Source: Phymatolithon calcareum
Lineage: Eukaryota; Rhodophyta; Florideophyceae; Hapalidiales
Length of the DNA: 64,000 nucleotides
Direction of reading: 5' to 3'
NCBI GenBank assembly: GCA_977006965.1
Contig: OZ345372.1
Span: forward strand, 2,294,001 to 2,358,000
Shown: positions 30,570 through 39,880 of the stretch, in pieces
Position numbering within the stretch: the stretch's first letter is position 1
Layout of the letters: each line of letters starts with the position of its first letter
The notes under the pieces: model-generated
Told to the model about the DNA's origin: nothing
The model's input: the letters and a program-made list of their open reading frames with translations, nothing else
Databases searched by the model: none
Position numbers and translations under genes: made by a program

Positions 30570-33379
30570 CTACTTACTTATACTTGTGGTTGATCGTAAC
30601 GTTATTAGAGTTGACTTGCTGTTTTCGAAGCCAGTCATAGACGGGCTTCTCATGCCATTCTGGGAGGCCACTGGAGGAGTGCCATCTCCTGGTGTTGTTC
30701 GCATTGCACTTGTGAAATCACTTTCGTCTCTGATATTTTCCTTGGGTAGTACATTTTGTCCTTTTAGGATCATCCCATTGGCCTGCTGCTCTTCGAGCAA
30801 GTTATCAAGAACGCACAGAAGCCCTTCCTCTTCTTCCGCGAAAACCGGGCCCTAGTGTCTATGTGACGGGAAATTTCCCTCAATTGAGGGAATGAGAATC
30901 AATAATTTTTTGCCAACGAAAGCTACTCATTATTAGGCTCATCAAACGCATCAATCTTATGGATGTGTTCAGCATGCTTAGCAAAACAGTTTCTAACTGC
31001 TGAAATGTCACATATGTTGATTGCGGCGCCATCACGTTTACAACTTGATGAGAATACGAGGGTTAATTCCTTGACTTGTCAGACTCTGCAGTTGTTTTGA
31101 ACAGCTAAAAAAGTCATCATGCCACTTGTGGCTTACTTTTCCATTTTCGGAGGAGTTAAGTGGGTTTCAACACCGCCCTTGGAGCAAATATACCTTTTGG
31201 AGTACTGAACATCAATGATTTTTGAGCGAGGCAGAGTGAATCCCGGAGGATAAGGTGCCTTGTACCGGAGTATGGGTCCACAAGACGGCGCAGTACAACT
31301 GCACTATGTGCAGTTTCACCTTCTAAAGCGTTTTGCTTTTCGCCCTCTGTCGAAGTCCCCAGATCAAGATGCAGCATTCTCTTACGTCTTCCTTAGTCTG
31401 AATTCTGTAACTCGCAACCTTTCTCCGGTTTACGGTGGATGGCGATGCACTGCAGGAGGCCATTTTCAATTGATGGCCTCCGTTGACATACCAAAGAGAT
31501 ATGAACTTTGCAAAGCAGAACCAGGTCTAATAGAGACAGAGTTGGTTTATGTGATTACTAATAGCATCGATAAAACCCTGAACGAGCGCGAACCGGTACT
31601 CAACGGACGACATAGTGCCTTGTTCACTTGGTTGCACGGTGTATGTGTCGCACCGGAGGTACTCGAAGAACCTGGCTCTGGTCATGCCACTGTTTGAAAA
31701 TGACGGAGCGAGGATATACTTGTTCCCCATGGTAGGCTTCCATAAATCTCTTTGCGTCCAACTCCTGAGGACGAGTATTCCAAAAATCTTGGACTCCGTT
31801 CTTCCTATTCGTTTCAGTTTAGCGGATGCCTAAGCAATAATTGTTCGCAGGTGTACTCGGCGAAACATCGTCATGAAGGACTCGTACGGTGTGAGGAACC
31901 CGATGCCACCGTTCTCGGATATAGTATCTCTGTTTACAGTGAGAATTTTCCAGAACTGACGGGCACTGCTTCCCCCAATTGGACATAGAACTTGGCGCTC
32001 GAAGCACGGCACTCAATGAGCAAAAATACTCTGCTCACGGTCTGGCCAGATGACATCAGGCTCCTCTTGCGATTTTTGGTCCCAAGAACCATGCAGTGTG
32101 TAGGCGAGGGAACTCAAAAGAGGGCGTTTAGAGCTCCTGTTGATTGTGTATTAGATTTGTGTTACCTTCTGTCTAGAGTGTGGTTGATACTGAACGGAAA
32201 ACTCAGCGTTTGGCGAAGAAGATGTTCGACCGCGATTACTGTAAGCCGGCGTTCGAGGTACAGAATATTGCCTGCTGGAACTTGATACAAGCATTCGAGA
32301 GGAACAAGCCCCTTTGTCAGCCTTCCCTGCCTTGACATTAACAATCTTGATAGTCTTAATCTTAGTCTTTTCTCTTGGTTTCTGAACAAGGACCCATTTC
32401 ACGCGAAGTGACGTGCTCGAGCGACCCTTGATTTCCTCAACGTGCACCTCGTGAACCGTGCCGTTCACCTTTTTTGAACTAGAAAACGCTCCGTATAGTC
32501 AGCAGCACTGTGCAGGACTTGTCACTGATGCTTCTTTGGTGCGTACGGCTGCACCAACCACTCGGCGCGGGTCTTTTTCTCAAGGCATGGCAGATGTGTT
32601 TTTTCTGAGTGACCAGCAGATTTTCGTTCCTACCGGCGAACTACGCAAATTTAAGGTAGAAAAAGGGGTACTCCCCACCAAGAACAAAAGGTCGCCTATC
32701 CGAATCTGGTGCTCAAAATCTGTTCCGTATTCTTTTCATAAACTTTTTCGAGCTTTTAAATGCACCCTCAATTGAGGGTGTTCGTCACATAGACACTAGA
32801 AATGGTTCATTTTGAAACCCCATGCTTCAAACGTACGCTGCAGCCCACATATGTAGAACTTCATAGCGTTAGGCGACACAGTTTTATCCACTTTCGAGCT
32901 CCGATAGTTGACGGAAAACTCGATCAAGAAGTTATTTATCTTCTTTTTTAGTGCGACAGGGACGTCTTCATCAGCCACGCAGTTCTCGAAGAGCAGCTTC
33001 TTGAGTTCTGACTCTTTGAACGCACAACAGCAGCCCTATTCCCGAGATATAGGGACTGCAAGTGGAGTTCCGTGTTGAAATACCGGTCCATGACTTCATC
33101 CTTGACAAGAAATCGAGACAGAGCCCGAACAATGCAGTCAGTGCCCTTTTGTATGTTGTGGGGCACGAACCTTCCCTTCAGTTTTTCGGCCCTTCCCGAG
33201 CTCGGTACCGAAAAATTAAACTCATTACCGTCCTCCACGCCCGGCGGTCTCCCACCATTGATGTGGAGGGGCTTTTTGTCCATGTATAAGAGTGGTGGAG
33301 AGCGACGGAGGGCTGGCGGTTTGCCATGGAAATGAGGCGAGCGACAATGAGCGACGGTGAACGGGAATCTGGCGATCAA
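30570..33379 (-). pseudogene. Crypton-like tyrosine recombinase N-terminal region, split by piggyBac-like insertion
   Basis: A minus-strand gene interrupted by the element at 30852-32799. The upstream piece (about 33379-32796) reads ADEDVPVALKKKINNFLIEF, then SPNAMKFYICGLQRTFEAWG. The downstream piece (30850-30570) reads GPVFAEEEEGLLCVLDNLLE, then EQQANGMILKGQNVLPKE. This follows the pattern of the core-binding region of Crypton/DUF3504 recombinases (glQR, n-F, F-x-vLD-x-mKEL-x-x-G, then a Q/K...L-x-E segment). The Arg-His-Arg-Tyr catalytic part is not found downstream. If one CTAG is counted as target duplication, the two halves are in the same frame, separated only by the TAG within CTAG. 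Earlier decay (a frameshift near 33000) is also present. Confidence 0.55.
30852..32799 (-). mobile_element. piggyBac-like element D, both ends present
   Basis: Left end CTAGTGTCTATGTGACG (30852-30868), then a CCCTCAATTGAGGG palindrome (30877-30890). The right end read inward is the same CTAGTGTCTATGTGACG (32799-32783) followed by the same palindrome (32778-32765). These 17 bp are identical at both ends. Length 1948 bp, shorter than copy C (2507 bp), so it is internally deleted. Minus-strand transposase remnants lie at 31156-31377, 31527-31730, 31819-32016 and 32151-32468 (for example FERQVLCPIGGSSARQFWKI). Confidence 0.82.
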
Positions 33380-33470
33380 AATACGGCGAGTGACAGCGGG
33401 CGACGGTTAGCGGGCGCCAGGCAACGGAAATGAAATCGAGCGCGGTGGTGCGCCTTGGCGATCGACTGCG
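33298..33470. repeat. GC-rich GAGCGAC/CGGAAATGA motif cluster
   Basis: Irregular copies of GAGCGACGG, GGAAATGA and AGCGGG within 170 bp, upstream of the Crypton-like gene. Read on the minus strand several resemble the TCATTTCCGCTCGCC motif found at 30337 on the plus strand, so the two clusters form inverted subterminal repeats about 3 kb apart. Confidence 0.4.
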
Positions 33471-33794
33471 AGCGAGAGGCACGGGATGGAAATGGACCGG
33501 AGCGCGTCGGCGCGGCATGAAGATGGCGCGCAGGCCTCTGGAATAGGTAAAAATTGTCGTCAGTATGCCCCATCGAATGGTGCGTTCTGCAAAACTACCA
33601 CCGACAGTGCGCCTATGTTCCTTGTATGTCTACTGATCTTGCTAACTTCGAACGGTGCGGTCAGTAAAATCACAGCCGTTAAGCCGACATTCAGCATGTG
33701 CTTCGGTGCTGTTTTAGCGCTTCGAAAAAACATGAGACAAGCAGGTTGTCAAACTCCTCGGGCTTACAGCCCTCGGGTCTTTCTTTGTTTCATG

Positions 33795-34530
33795 TCATAC
33801 CCTCAGGATTCCCGTTGAGCAAAGCCTGGGATGATGCCATCCCCACAAGTCGGATGCCAACCTATACTTAACTGCCTCGCAGTTAGTGACTAAATACGTG
33901 CGCATTGGCTTGATAGCAGTCATGACTTGAAGTTGATTTCTACATGTCCTATTAATGTTTGAAAACAGCCTGTTAGGGTTAATGGTCATCAGCATGCCTA
34001 CCACCATGGTCCAATACTGGGGAGCGGGTTTCAATTCGGACAAAAGAGCGTTGCAAGCAGCAAGCACAGTTCACATTACTCTCTCTAAGATTTCGCTCAA
34101 CACCGAAGAGTACAATACATTGAATGAGTATCTGATTTTGTGGAAAACAGCGAGATTTATCATCAAAAAGTTCTTGAAATGTGATCCTTGGTCGGGTACC
34201 AATTTGTTCATAACAGAGAATGTGCGCATCTTCCGTGCCAGTTCTTCAGTTTCTCTGTCCACATTTGCAAGGAAAAAAGTACAGAGCCATACACAGGACG
34301 GCACATCGTCGTTGACAACGAAAAGTATTTGACCCATACACAAAAATTGAAATTTATTACTTCCTTGGGCGCATTTCCGTGTAAAGATGCAGTGAATGCA
34401 CTGTTGTTCCAACTCCTTGCAATCATTAACAATTGAGGTCCAGCAAAACTTCTCTTTCGAAGCGCTGCTTGTTGAGTAGAATCCTCTGTGTCCACCAGCA
34501 CCGTAATGTGCTACTGTCAAAGAAGAGGAA
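33795..34530 (-). pseudogene. Ty3/gypsy integrase fragment
   Basis: Minus-strand remnant in two frames. The first (34071-34520) begins with an HHCC zinc finger (AHYGAGGHRG, then CKELEQQCIHC). It continues to core integrase motifs: VVNDDVPSCVW around the first acidic residue, and LVPDQGSHFKN with the second (LxxDxGsHF). The second frame (33795-34067) carries the downstream block LAACNALLSELKPAPQYW, matching the LLxExxxxPxxW segment of gypsy integrases. The frame change lies at about 34068. No LTR or RT belongs to it; a gypsy RNase H piece at 58640-59665 could be from the same family. The LINE at 34981 starts 450 bp away. Confidence 0.7.
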
Positions 34531-34980
34531 AGTTTATTATAGTGTTACCAATGCATCTGCCAACTCTGGAGGTAACACTTCTGGCGGGAATGAGTACTCA
34601 ATCGGAACCCAAAAGCTTCATTTCGCTAAAAGTGACATAGTCAGCAAAACTCCAAAACAAGCCTCTGGTCTCACAGAAGAGATCTCGAGGGGGAAAATGA
34701 TATCGCTTCTCTTATCACGCAGATTATACCGCCTCTTGACGAGCGACGGTACGCACATGAGAGTTTGCGACGTCCCGAGTGGTCCGGAGTTGTTTCTGCG
34801 CCGAGGCACTATGGGCAAGTTTAGCGACTTCTCGGGTCTTGTCAGAAGTTTAGGCTGAATTTCAATTGAAACATCTGGGATCAAAAATTGTTTTCTTAGA
34901 TAGTGCATTTCCTCTTGCATCTTTGCCGCTTTTGCCGGCCTTGATTTTTCATATTTTTTGTTCCGCCATTATCTTTTTTG

Positions 34981-35484
34981 CAGCGACAGTTGACGGTCGT
35001 AGTTGCGAGGCTAAACAACATAACGCAGACCGCACCACCGCGCCCCGAAGTTCAAGCTATGAAGGCCATCAATCGCCCAGCCCCAGTACATATCAATCAG
35101 TCTCCGCAAATCGCCGATAAAAGTTTCGGCACCCTGAACGCTTTGGAAACAACAAAGGCTGCCGCCCAGACGGATGACCATCCCAAGAACACAATCGAAG
35201 AAGCTAACCCCAAACTCTCCTGGGCACAGATAGCATCTCGCCCTACGATCCCTACCGATGCCCTACCCAGTCCTTTGGCCTCAAAAGTCAAGTCAGTATT
35301 CGCTGACTTCTCCGACCTTCGTGCTAAAGCCACACGACGCAAGCCAAATATCCCGGCGGTGTACTTTGGTAACTTCACGAGAGGAATATTGGACAGCTCA
35401 GAAAACTGCTCAAACCGCTGCTCACATCGAGCTGGGCATTACTTAGCATTAATTATGTCGGGACTATGGCAATCGAAATTCTAG
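34981..35484 (+). CDS. LINE ORF1, upstream frame (partial, family D copy 1)
   Basis: This frame enters from the truncated 5' end and lacks the N-terminal zinc region present in copy 2. It has a proline-rich middle (PPRPEVQ, NRPAPVHINQSPQ) and a conserved-looking segment KLSWAQIASRP, followed by VYFGNFTR. The frame then runs out at 35484. The sensible continuation is in the next frame (-1), open from 35373 (HERNIGQLRKLLKPLL), so the protein-like part of this frame ends at about 35385. The following residues here (DSSENCSNRCSHRAG) look like a frame shadow. Confidence 0.65.
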   Translation, partial: QRQLTVVVARLNNITQTAPPRPEVQAMKAINRPAPVHINQSPQIADKSFGTLNALETTKAAAQTDDHPKNTIEEANPKLSWAQIASRPTIPTDALPSPLASKVKSVFADFSDLRAKATRRKPNIPAVYFGNFTRGILDSSENCSNRCSHRAGHYLALIMSGLWQSKF

Positions 35485-35984
35485 CGGACAAGTCGCATGT
35501 CAACCAGCTTGTTACAGTCATGCGTGCTTTACAATTCACTCACCTCAAAGACTTCTCGCCGCTCGAAATCAAGATGAAAGGACACAGACTGATCACTGCT
35601 CCCATACTTCGCAAAATACAGAACCTCGAAGCATACCAGACACGCATGCAGTACGCAGCGGTGAACGCTGGGGCAAGAAACAACACTTACGCTCAGAGTT
35701 ACTACGAAAGACAGGCCGAGTGGGCCAGCATGACACTCAATTCACTGCGAGAAACTGAAAGACCAGAGCTCTTTAAAACGAGGACTCAAGCTCAGAACAG
35801 TACCGAAGCATCAAAGACCGTTCCGAAAGTCAATGAGGATGTACAAGCTTGCCAGGAAACCGATGAAAACACCAGCGCTGGCTCCCCAAAGGCTCTAAAC
35901 CACCCCCAAAGCCCGACAAGACAAGTGCCTGGAAGCTTAGATCGCTCGACTGAAGAGGACGCAAGCGCCCACGCCCAATCATAG
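35373..35984 (+). CDS. LINE ORF1, downstream frame (family D copy 1)
   Basis: The frame opens right after a TAA at 35370-35372 and has no ATG before 35466. It reads NIGQLRKLLKPLLTSSWALL, then NYVGTMAIEILADKSHVNQL, the pattern of the RNA-binding (RRM-like) region of LINE ORF1 proteins that should follow VYFGNFTR of the upstream frame. A helical, Gln-rich middle and an acidic, Ser/Thr-rich C-terminus (AQNSTEASKTVPKVNEDVQA) follow. It overlaps the start of ORF2 by about 31 bp. Either a one-base lesion shared by both copies or a -1 ribosomal frameshift links it to the upstream frame. Confidence 0.6.
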   Translation, partial: LHERNIGQLRKLLKPLLTSSWALLSINYVGTMAIEILADKSHVNQLVTVMRALQFTHLKDFSPLEIKMKGHRLITAPILRKIQNLEAYQTRMQYAAVNAGARNNTYAQSYYERQAEWASMTLNSLRETERPELFKTRTQAQNSTEASKTVPKVNEDVQACQETDENTSAGSPKALNHPQSPTRQVPGSLDRSTEEDASAHAQS

Positions 35985-38900
35985 AGGCCAAATTTCTCAA
36001 CTTCAATGTCGCTGGCGCCAAAAACAAGGCACCCATGATAATGGATGCCATAAGACTATCCGGATCGTGCGTAGCTGCACTAACTGAAACGCATCTGGGA
36101 AATCAAGATTCTAGTCCGTTTCCTTGGCCGTGCGAAATGACCCCACGAAAGCCCTCACCAATTTCTATTAATGGCCAGAAGAAATCAAGAACCAGCCTTC
36201 TGCGAGGAGGTGTCGCCGTTCTCATCCGGCCTGGAGTCAAATACCGAGTCCTCCGAAAATATTCGACCCACATGTACCAAATCATGTCAATTTCCGTACT
36301 CGGAATCATCGTGGTTGCCGCATATATCTCACCTCTCTCCAGCCCCAAGGAGTATATGAAAGCTACAGAAATCTTACCAAGACATGCAACCGGCCCCACA
36401 TTATTCTGTGGGGACTTTAATGCGAGGCACAAGCTCTGGGACGAAAGACAGAATAACGGAGGACTTGCACGTCTTCGATGGTGCGAGAGCTTTCGTTACA
36501 AGATAAATGCGCCAAGAGAGCCAACCTTTCATGCACAGTCCCGAAAAAGCTGCATTGATCTATTCATCTCTAAAAGAATCCAGTGCAGTCCGGCAAGACT
36601 GCTGAATGGATCTTGGGGAGGGTGCAGCGATCACCTCCCGGTAGTATGCACATCCAATCTGATGACTCCAAAAATGGAAAAATCGTATACAGTCCCGCTT
36701 CATAAACGTTCTGATCCTCTTGCTAAAGCCCGGGCTGCAGAATACTACACGAAGCACATACCCCCATTAACCGAAAGATTGGGAACAGTTTCCACTCTGC
36801 ACGAGCTTGAATCACTGTACGAGAAAGCTTGCAAGGCCCTCAAATCCCCTTGGCTTGCCGGAAGAAAACCGCGAGGAGGAAGATTTACAAGGTACTGGGA
36901 CCTCGAGCTAGACAGACTGGCTTATAAAAGATCCCGCTTGTTTCGGAATGCCAAACTCACGAACGATCCAGACGACTGGCAAGAGTACCGAAAAGTACAT
37001 AAGACCATCAGGAGCAAAGTAACATCGAAAAATCGCAAATGTTTTCAAGAGTTCGTGCAAGACATGTCAAACTCCCCTGCCGACAAGGCCACTGCAATGC
37101 TGAGTAAAATCTCGAAACGTAAACAAGGTACGTTCTCGAAAAACTCAGCAATGGGCATCCAATTGGAACCGGAAGAATTTCTAGCTTGCGCTCATACTAT
37201 CTCATTCACACTCGAAGACCATGAGATGGAGAAACTAGCTTTTGACGTCACCCCAGAACTAGAGGATGAAATTGCAGCGGCCATTCATCGGACCCCAAAA
37301 CGAAAAGCCGCTGGAGCCGATGGAATTTTCTCAGAAATGTTCCAAGCCTCGCCTGAGCTATCTGCGAAACTTATCATATCCCTCTGGAGGGCATGTGGTC
37401 GCGTGAAAGAAACCCCCAGCCTCTGGAACTTGATCAAGCTTCTCCCGTTCTACAAGAAAGGCGACCCAAGAGACCCCGCAAACTACAGACCGATAGCCCT
37501 TCTATCGCATACAAGGAAAATCATAGAGAGCGCACTGGATACAATCCTGAGAAAACACTACGGCTTCAATAAGATCCAAACTGATTTCAGGAAGGGCTCT
37601 GGATGCCCGGATGCCGTATTGCACACCATTGCGGCAATCAAAAACGGTCACAGGAACATTGCCGTTCTCGACCTTTCGAAGGCTTTCGACACCATGGCAA
37701 GACACGTTCTATCTCGACTACTCAAGAAGAGGCTTCCTGCAACACTGGTCTCATGGGTTATGTACTTTCTCCAACCTAACATGATCTATACTCCTACGGA
37801 TGACCGAAATAATCGGTTTGTAATCAACAAAGGGGTCCCACAAGGATCACCACTATCACTGGCGCTATATAATATCTTCTTGGACGTTCTTGCTGAGAGC
37901 TTGTCAAGAATTCCGTTTCATTATTCTAAAAGCCCGGCCACGTTTCTCCCGGACGACGTCATACTTCGCGCTTTTTCCCCAATAGGGCTTCAGTTGCTCC
38001 TGGACATCGCCTCGGACTGGGCCGCATCTACCGAGATGGTCTGGAATACAAATGTCGGGAAGAGTTGCGTCATAACTCCCAATGGTGCAAACGAAAGCTT
38101 CAAATTCGTTCTTGCAAGAAAAGAAATCGAGACTGTGTCTGAAACTACATACCGGGGCATCTCCATATCTTCGAACGGCGTCACAGAAACCACTACGCTT
38201 TCCAGAATAGATGCTGCACAGAATCGACTGATGGTTCTAGGAAACATCGGACTCCACGGGAAAGGGTTCGCACCCTCGACATGCTTAAGATTATATAAGG
38301 CGCTCGTCCGTCCAATGACAGAGTATCTTCTCCCGTTCGCAGATCTGACGCGTAACATTCTTCACGCACAGGACGCCCTAGAGAGTAACCTGTTCTCTAG
38401 AATGTTCGGAACCTGGTGCAAGAATATGCAGGCCCGCTTTCGAGGAATATGCCGCCTGGAATCCATTCAACTACGCCAAGCGCATTTGAGCTCCAAGTTC
38501 ATAACAGCACAGAAATTTCGAAGAAAACAGGCACTTGAGCTTCCCGAGGGCACAACACGACTGGCAATATTGAACGCGACAAACGATATGCTTCACAAAG
38601 CTCTTCTCTGTACCTCTACAGAGGAATTTGCACGCACCCTAGACGCTACGACAAGCGTAAACGCAAGAACGCTGAAGAACGCAAAAGAAGAATGGGAAGC
38701 ATGTCTCCCTTCGAAAGCCACAGGACGGGAGGGCCGGCGCCCTCCTCAGCCCATCAAGAACGAACTACCACCATTCTTCACCCTCAAAAAAGCGAAGCAC
38801 AGGCTTCTTTGCACGCACTGGTTATTTCGCCGCTTCCCATATCCCTGGCAAGAACAATCAAGAAACGAAGATTCCGAACTCGATGAAGCTCTCACAGTTA

Positions 38901-39001
38901 TCTCAAACTTAATGCCCAAGCAACGACATTCCGATATTCAAAAAGAGATGCTGGAAATGGCAGTTGATACCGTCCAAAGAAAATGTCCGAAATCAAAATG
39001 A
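35954..39001 (+). CDS. LINE ORF2: AP endonuclease and reverse transcriptase (family D copy 1)
   Basis: Open from 35954; the first ATG is at 36035 (988 residues from there), but the endonuclease fold needs the upstream residues AKFLNFNVAGAKNK, so translation probably starts without that ATG. Numbered from the ATG, the endonuclease has TETHLG (E19), CGDFNARH (about 125-132) and SDHLPV (198-203). RT motifs follow: KRKAAGADGI, FYKKGDPRDPANYRPIALLS, IAVLDLSKAFDTM, GVPQGSPLSLALYNIF. The catalytic box reads FLPDDV at 637-642 where FLADDV is expected (copy 2 has FLADDV). The Pro codon is 37949-37951, so this copy is probably RT-dead though open. A C-terminal region with KHRLLCTHWLFRRFP ends at TGA near 39001. 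Confidence 0.9.
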   Translation, partial: RGRKRPRPIIEAKFLNFNVAGAKNKAPMIMDAIRLSGSCVAALTETHLGNQDSSPFPWPCEMTPRKPSPISINGQKKSRTSLLRGGVAVLIRPGVKYRVLRKYSTHMYQIMSISVLGIIVVAAYISPLSSPKEYMKATEILPRHATGPTLFCGDFNARHKLWDERQNNGGLARLRWCESFRYKINAPREPTFHAQSRKSCIDLFISKRIQCSPARLLNGSWGGCSDHLPVVCTSNLMTPKMEKSYTVPLHKRSDPLAKARAAEYYTKHIPPLTERLGTVSTLHELESLYEKACKALKSPWLAGRKPRGGRFTRYWDLELDRLAYKRSRLFRNAKLTNDPDDWQEYRKVHKTIRSKVTSKNRKCFQEFVQDMSNSPADKATAMLSKISKRKQGTFSKNSAMGIQLEPEEFLACAHTISFTLEDHEMEKLAFDVTPELEDEIAAAIHRTPKRKAAGADGIFSEMFQASPELSAKLIISLWRACGRVKETPSLWNLIKLLPFYKKGDPRDPANYRPIALLSHTRKIIESALDTILRKHYGFNKIQTDFRKGSGCPDAVLHTIAAIKNGHRNIAVLDLSKAFDTMARHVLSRLLKKRLPATLVSWVMYFLQPNMIYTPTDDRNNRFVINKGVPQGSPLSLALYNIFLDVLAESLSRIPFHYSKSPATFLPDDVILRAFSPIGLQLLLDIASDWAASTEMVWNTNVGKSCVITPNGANESFKFVLARKEIETVSETTYRGISISSNGVTETTTLSRIDAAQNRLMVLGNIGLHGKGFAPSTCLRLYKALVRPMTEYLLPFADLTRNILHAQDALESNLFSRMFGTWCKNMQARFRGICRLESIQLRQAHLSSKFITAQKFRRKQALELPEGTTRLAILNATNDMLHKALLCTSTEEFARTLDATTSVNARTLKNAKEEWEACLPSKATGREGRRPPQPIKNELPPFFTLKKAKHRLLCTHWLFRRFPYPWQEQSRNEDSELDEALTVISNLMPKQRHSDIQKEMLEMAVDTVQRKCPKSK

Positions 39002-39284
39002 AAACGTAAGCGAAGGATTGTAGCGCAACGAAAAGTCTCTCAGGTGCAATGATAATTGACTAAGGGAGCTTCAATAAAACAGAAATGCATCCATCCATTC
39101 TTTTTTGTTGGGGCGTGGAGTACTTTCCGAAAGTGCCGAGGCTCTCTATGCGACCGTAATCACGACTGCATTCAGAAATGTATTCACGTTCAACATTCGA
39201 TATATCGAGTGTTATGTGTAGTATAACGAAAATCTATTCACATGATCGGCATTGATATTTCGAAATGTTTTCCGAAACTTTCCC

Positions 39285-39475
39285 GAAGAGCATAATTGTG
39301 TCTTATTGAGTAGCTTTTAGTGACACAGAAGAGCGATTTTTAGGATTAGTGACACTGAGCCATCGTTTCTCAGAATAGTGACACTGAAGTGCTGTTTTTC
39401 ATATTAGTGACACTGACGTGCTGTTTTTCAATTTAGTGACACAGACGTGAAAATTAGTGACAGGGAAAATATTTA
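39285..39475. repeat. GTGACACT array, single arm
   Basis: Seven spaced copies of TTAGTGACAC(T/A)GA with the same spacers as the right arm at 23575-23765 (CGAAGAG...TCTTATTGAGT...GCTGTTTTTCATATTAGTGAC). The matching left arm is absent. It is directly joined to the A-rich tail of a family A LINE at 39477, so it is probably a truncated fold-back copy. Confidence 0.7.
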
Positions 39476-39880
39476 GCCGTTTAATAAATTCCAAATTCAA
39501 AAAAAGGAATAAGCATGCAGCGAGAATAAGGAAGGTGCTGGAACCAGAGATCGCCGAAAAAGTTATTCCTTTTCTGGATCACTCATTCATACAGACGAGA
39601 GACGATGAGGATTCTGTGCGGTACATTATTGACAGAGGCGTGCCCCAGGCGTCCCCTCTCAGTTCATGCCTGTGCAATATCTTCAGAGACACGTTTGGCA
39701 TTGCTCTAAACTCCAGTTAGGAGAATGTTTCAGAAGACCACTGTAAAATATTCGCAGGCGGCTGGAATTTGTCCGCAAAATCAATGGAAGGTACCCAAAG
39801 TATCCTGGATCTGTCTCGGAGTGGGCACAGAGCAATGGAATTGAGTGGAACACTGTGAAAAGCGTAATCCGTCTCTCAGG

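Larger units (their letters stand above)
34981..39098 (+). mobile_element. LINE with APE endonuclease and RT (family D), copy 1, 5'-truncated
   Basis: The 5' end is truncated within ORF1 at 34981. The 3' end has a tail GAAATGCATCCATCCATT. A 9-bp direct repeat tcttttttg flanks it (34972-34980 and 39099-39107), so it is a single target-primed insertion of 4118 bp. Copy 2 (59696-64000, inverted) matches with no net insertion or deletion across the shared 4.1 kb, hence both are recent. It contains ORF1 in two frames and ORF2. Confidence 0.9.

Noticed and set aside
30852-32799. Interpretation as a CACTA (EnSpm) element because the ends contain TAGTG and CACTA
   Set aside because: The orientation is reversed: CACTA elements begin CACTA and end TAGTG, while these begin TAGTG (after C) and end CACTA. 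The coding remnants are piggyBac-like.
33062-33379. Plus-strand open frames over the Crypton-like gene
   Set aside because: They are shadows; the minus strand carries the conserved core-binding pattern.
34433-34858. Plus-strand 141-residue open frame as a gene
   Set aside because: It is antisense to gypsy-like minus-strand sequence and has no motif of its own.
35373-35484. Canonical -1 slippery heptamer in the ORF1 overlap of LINE family D
   Set aside because: No X XXY YYZ heptamer in the right frame was found; the case for frameshifting rests only on frame arrangement and its presence in both copies.
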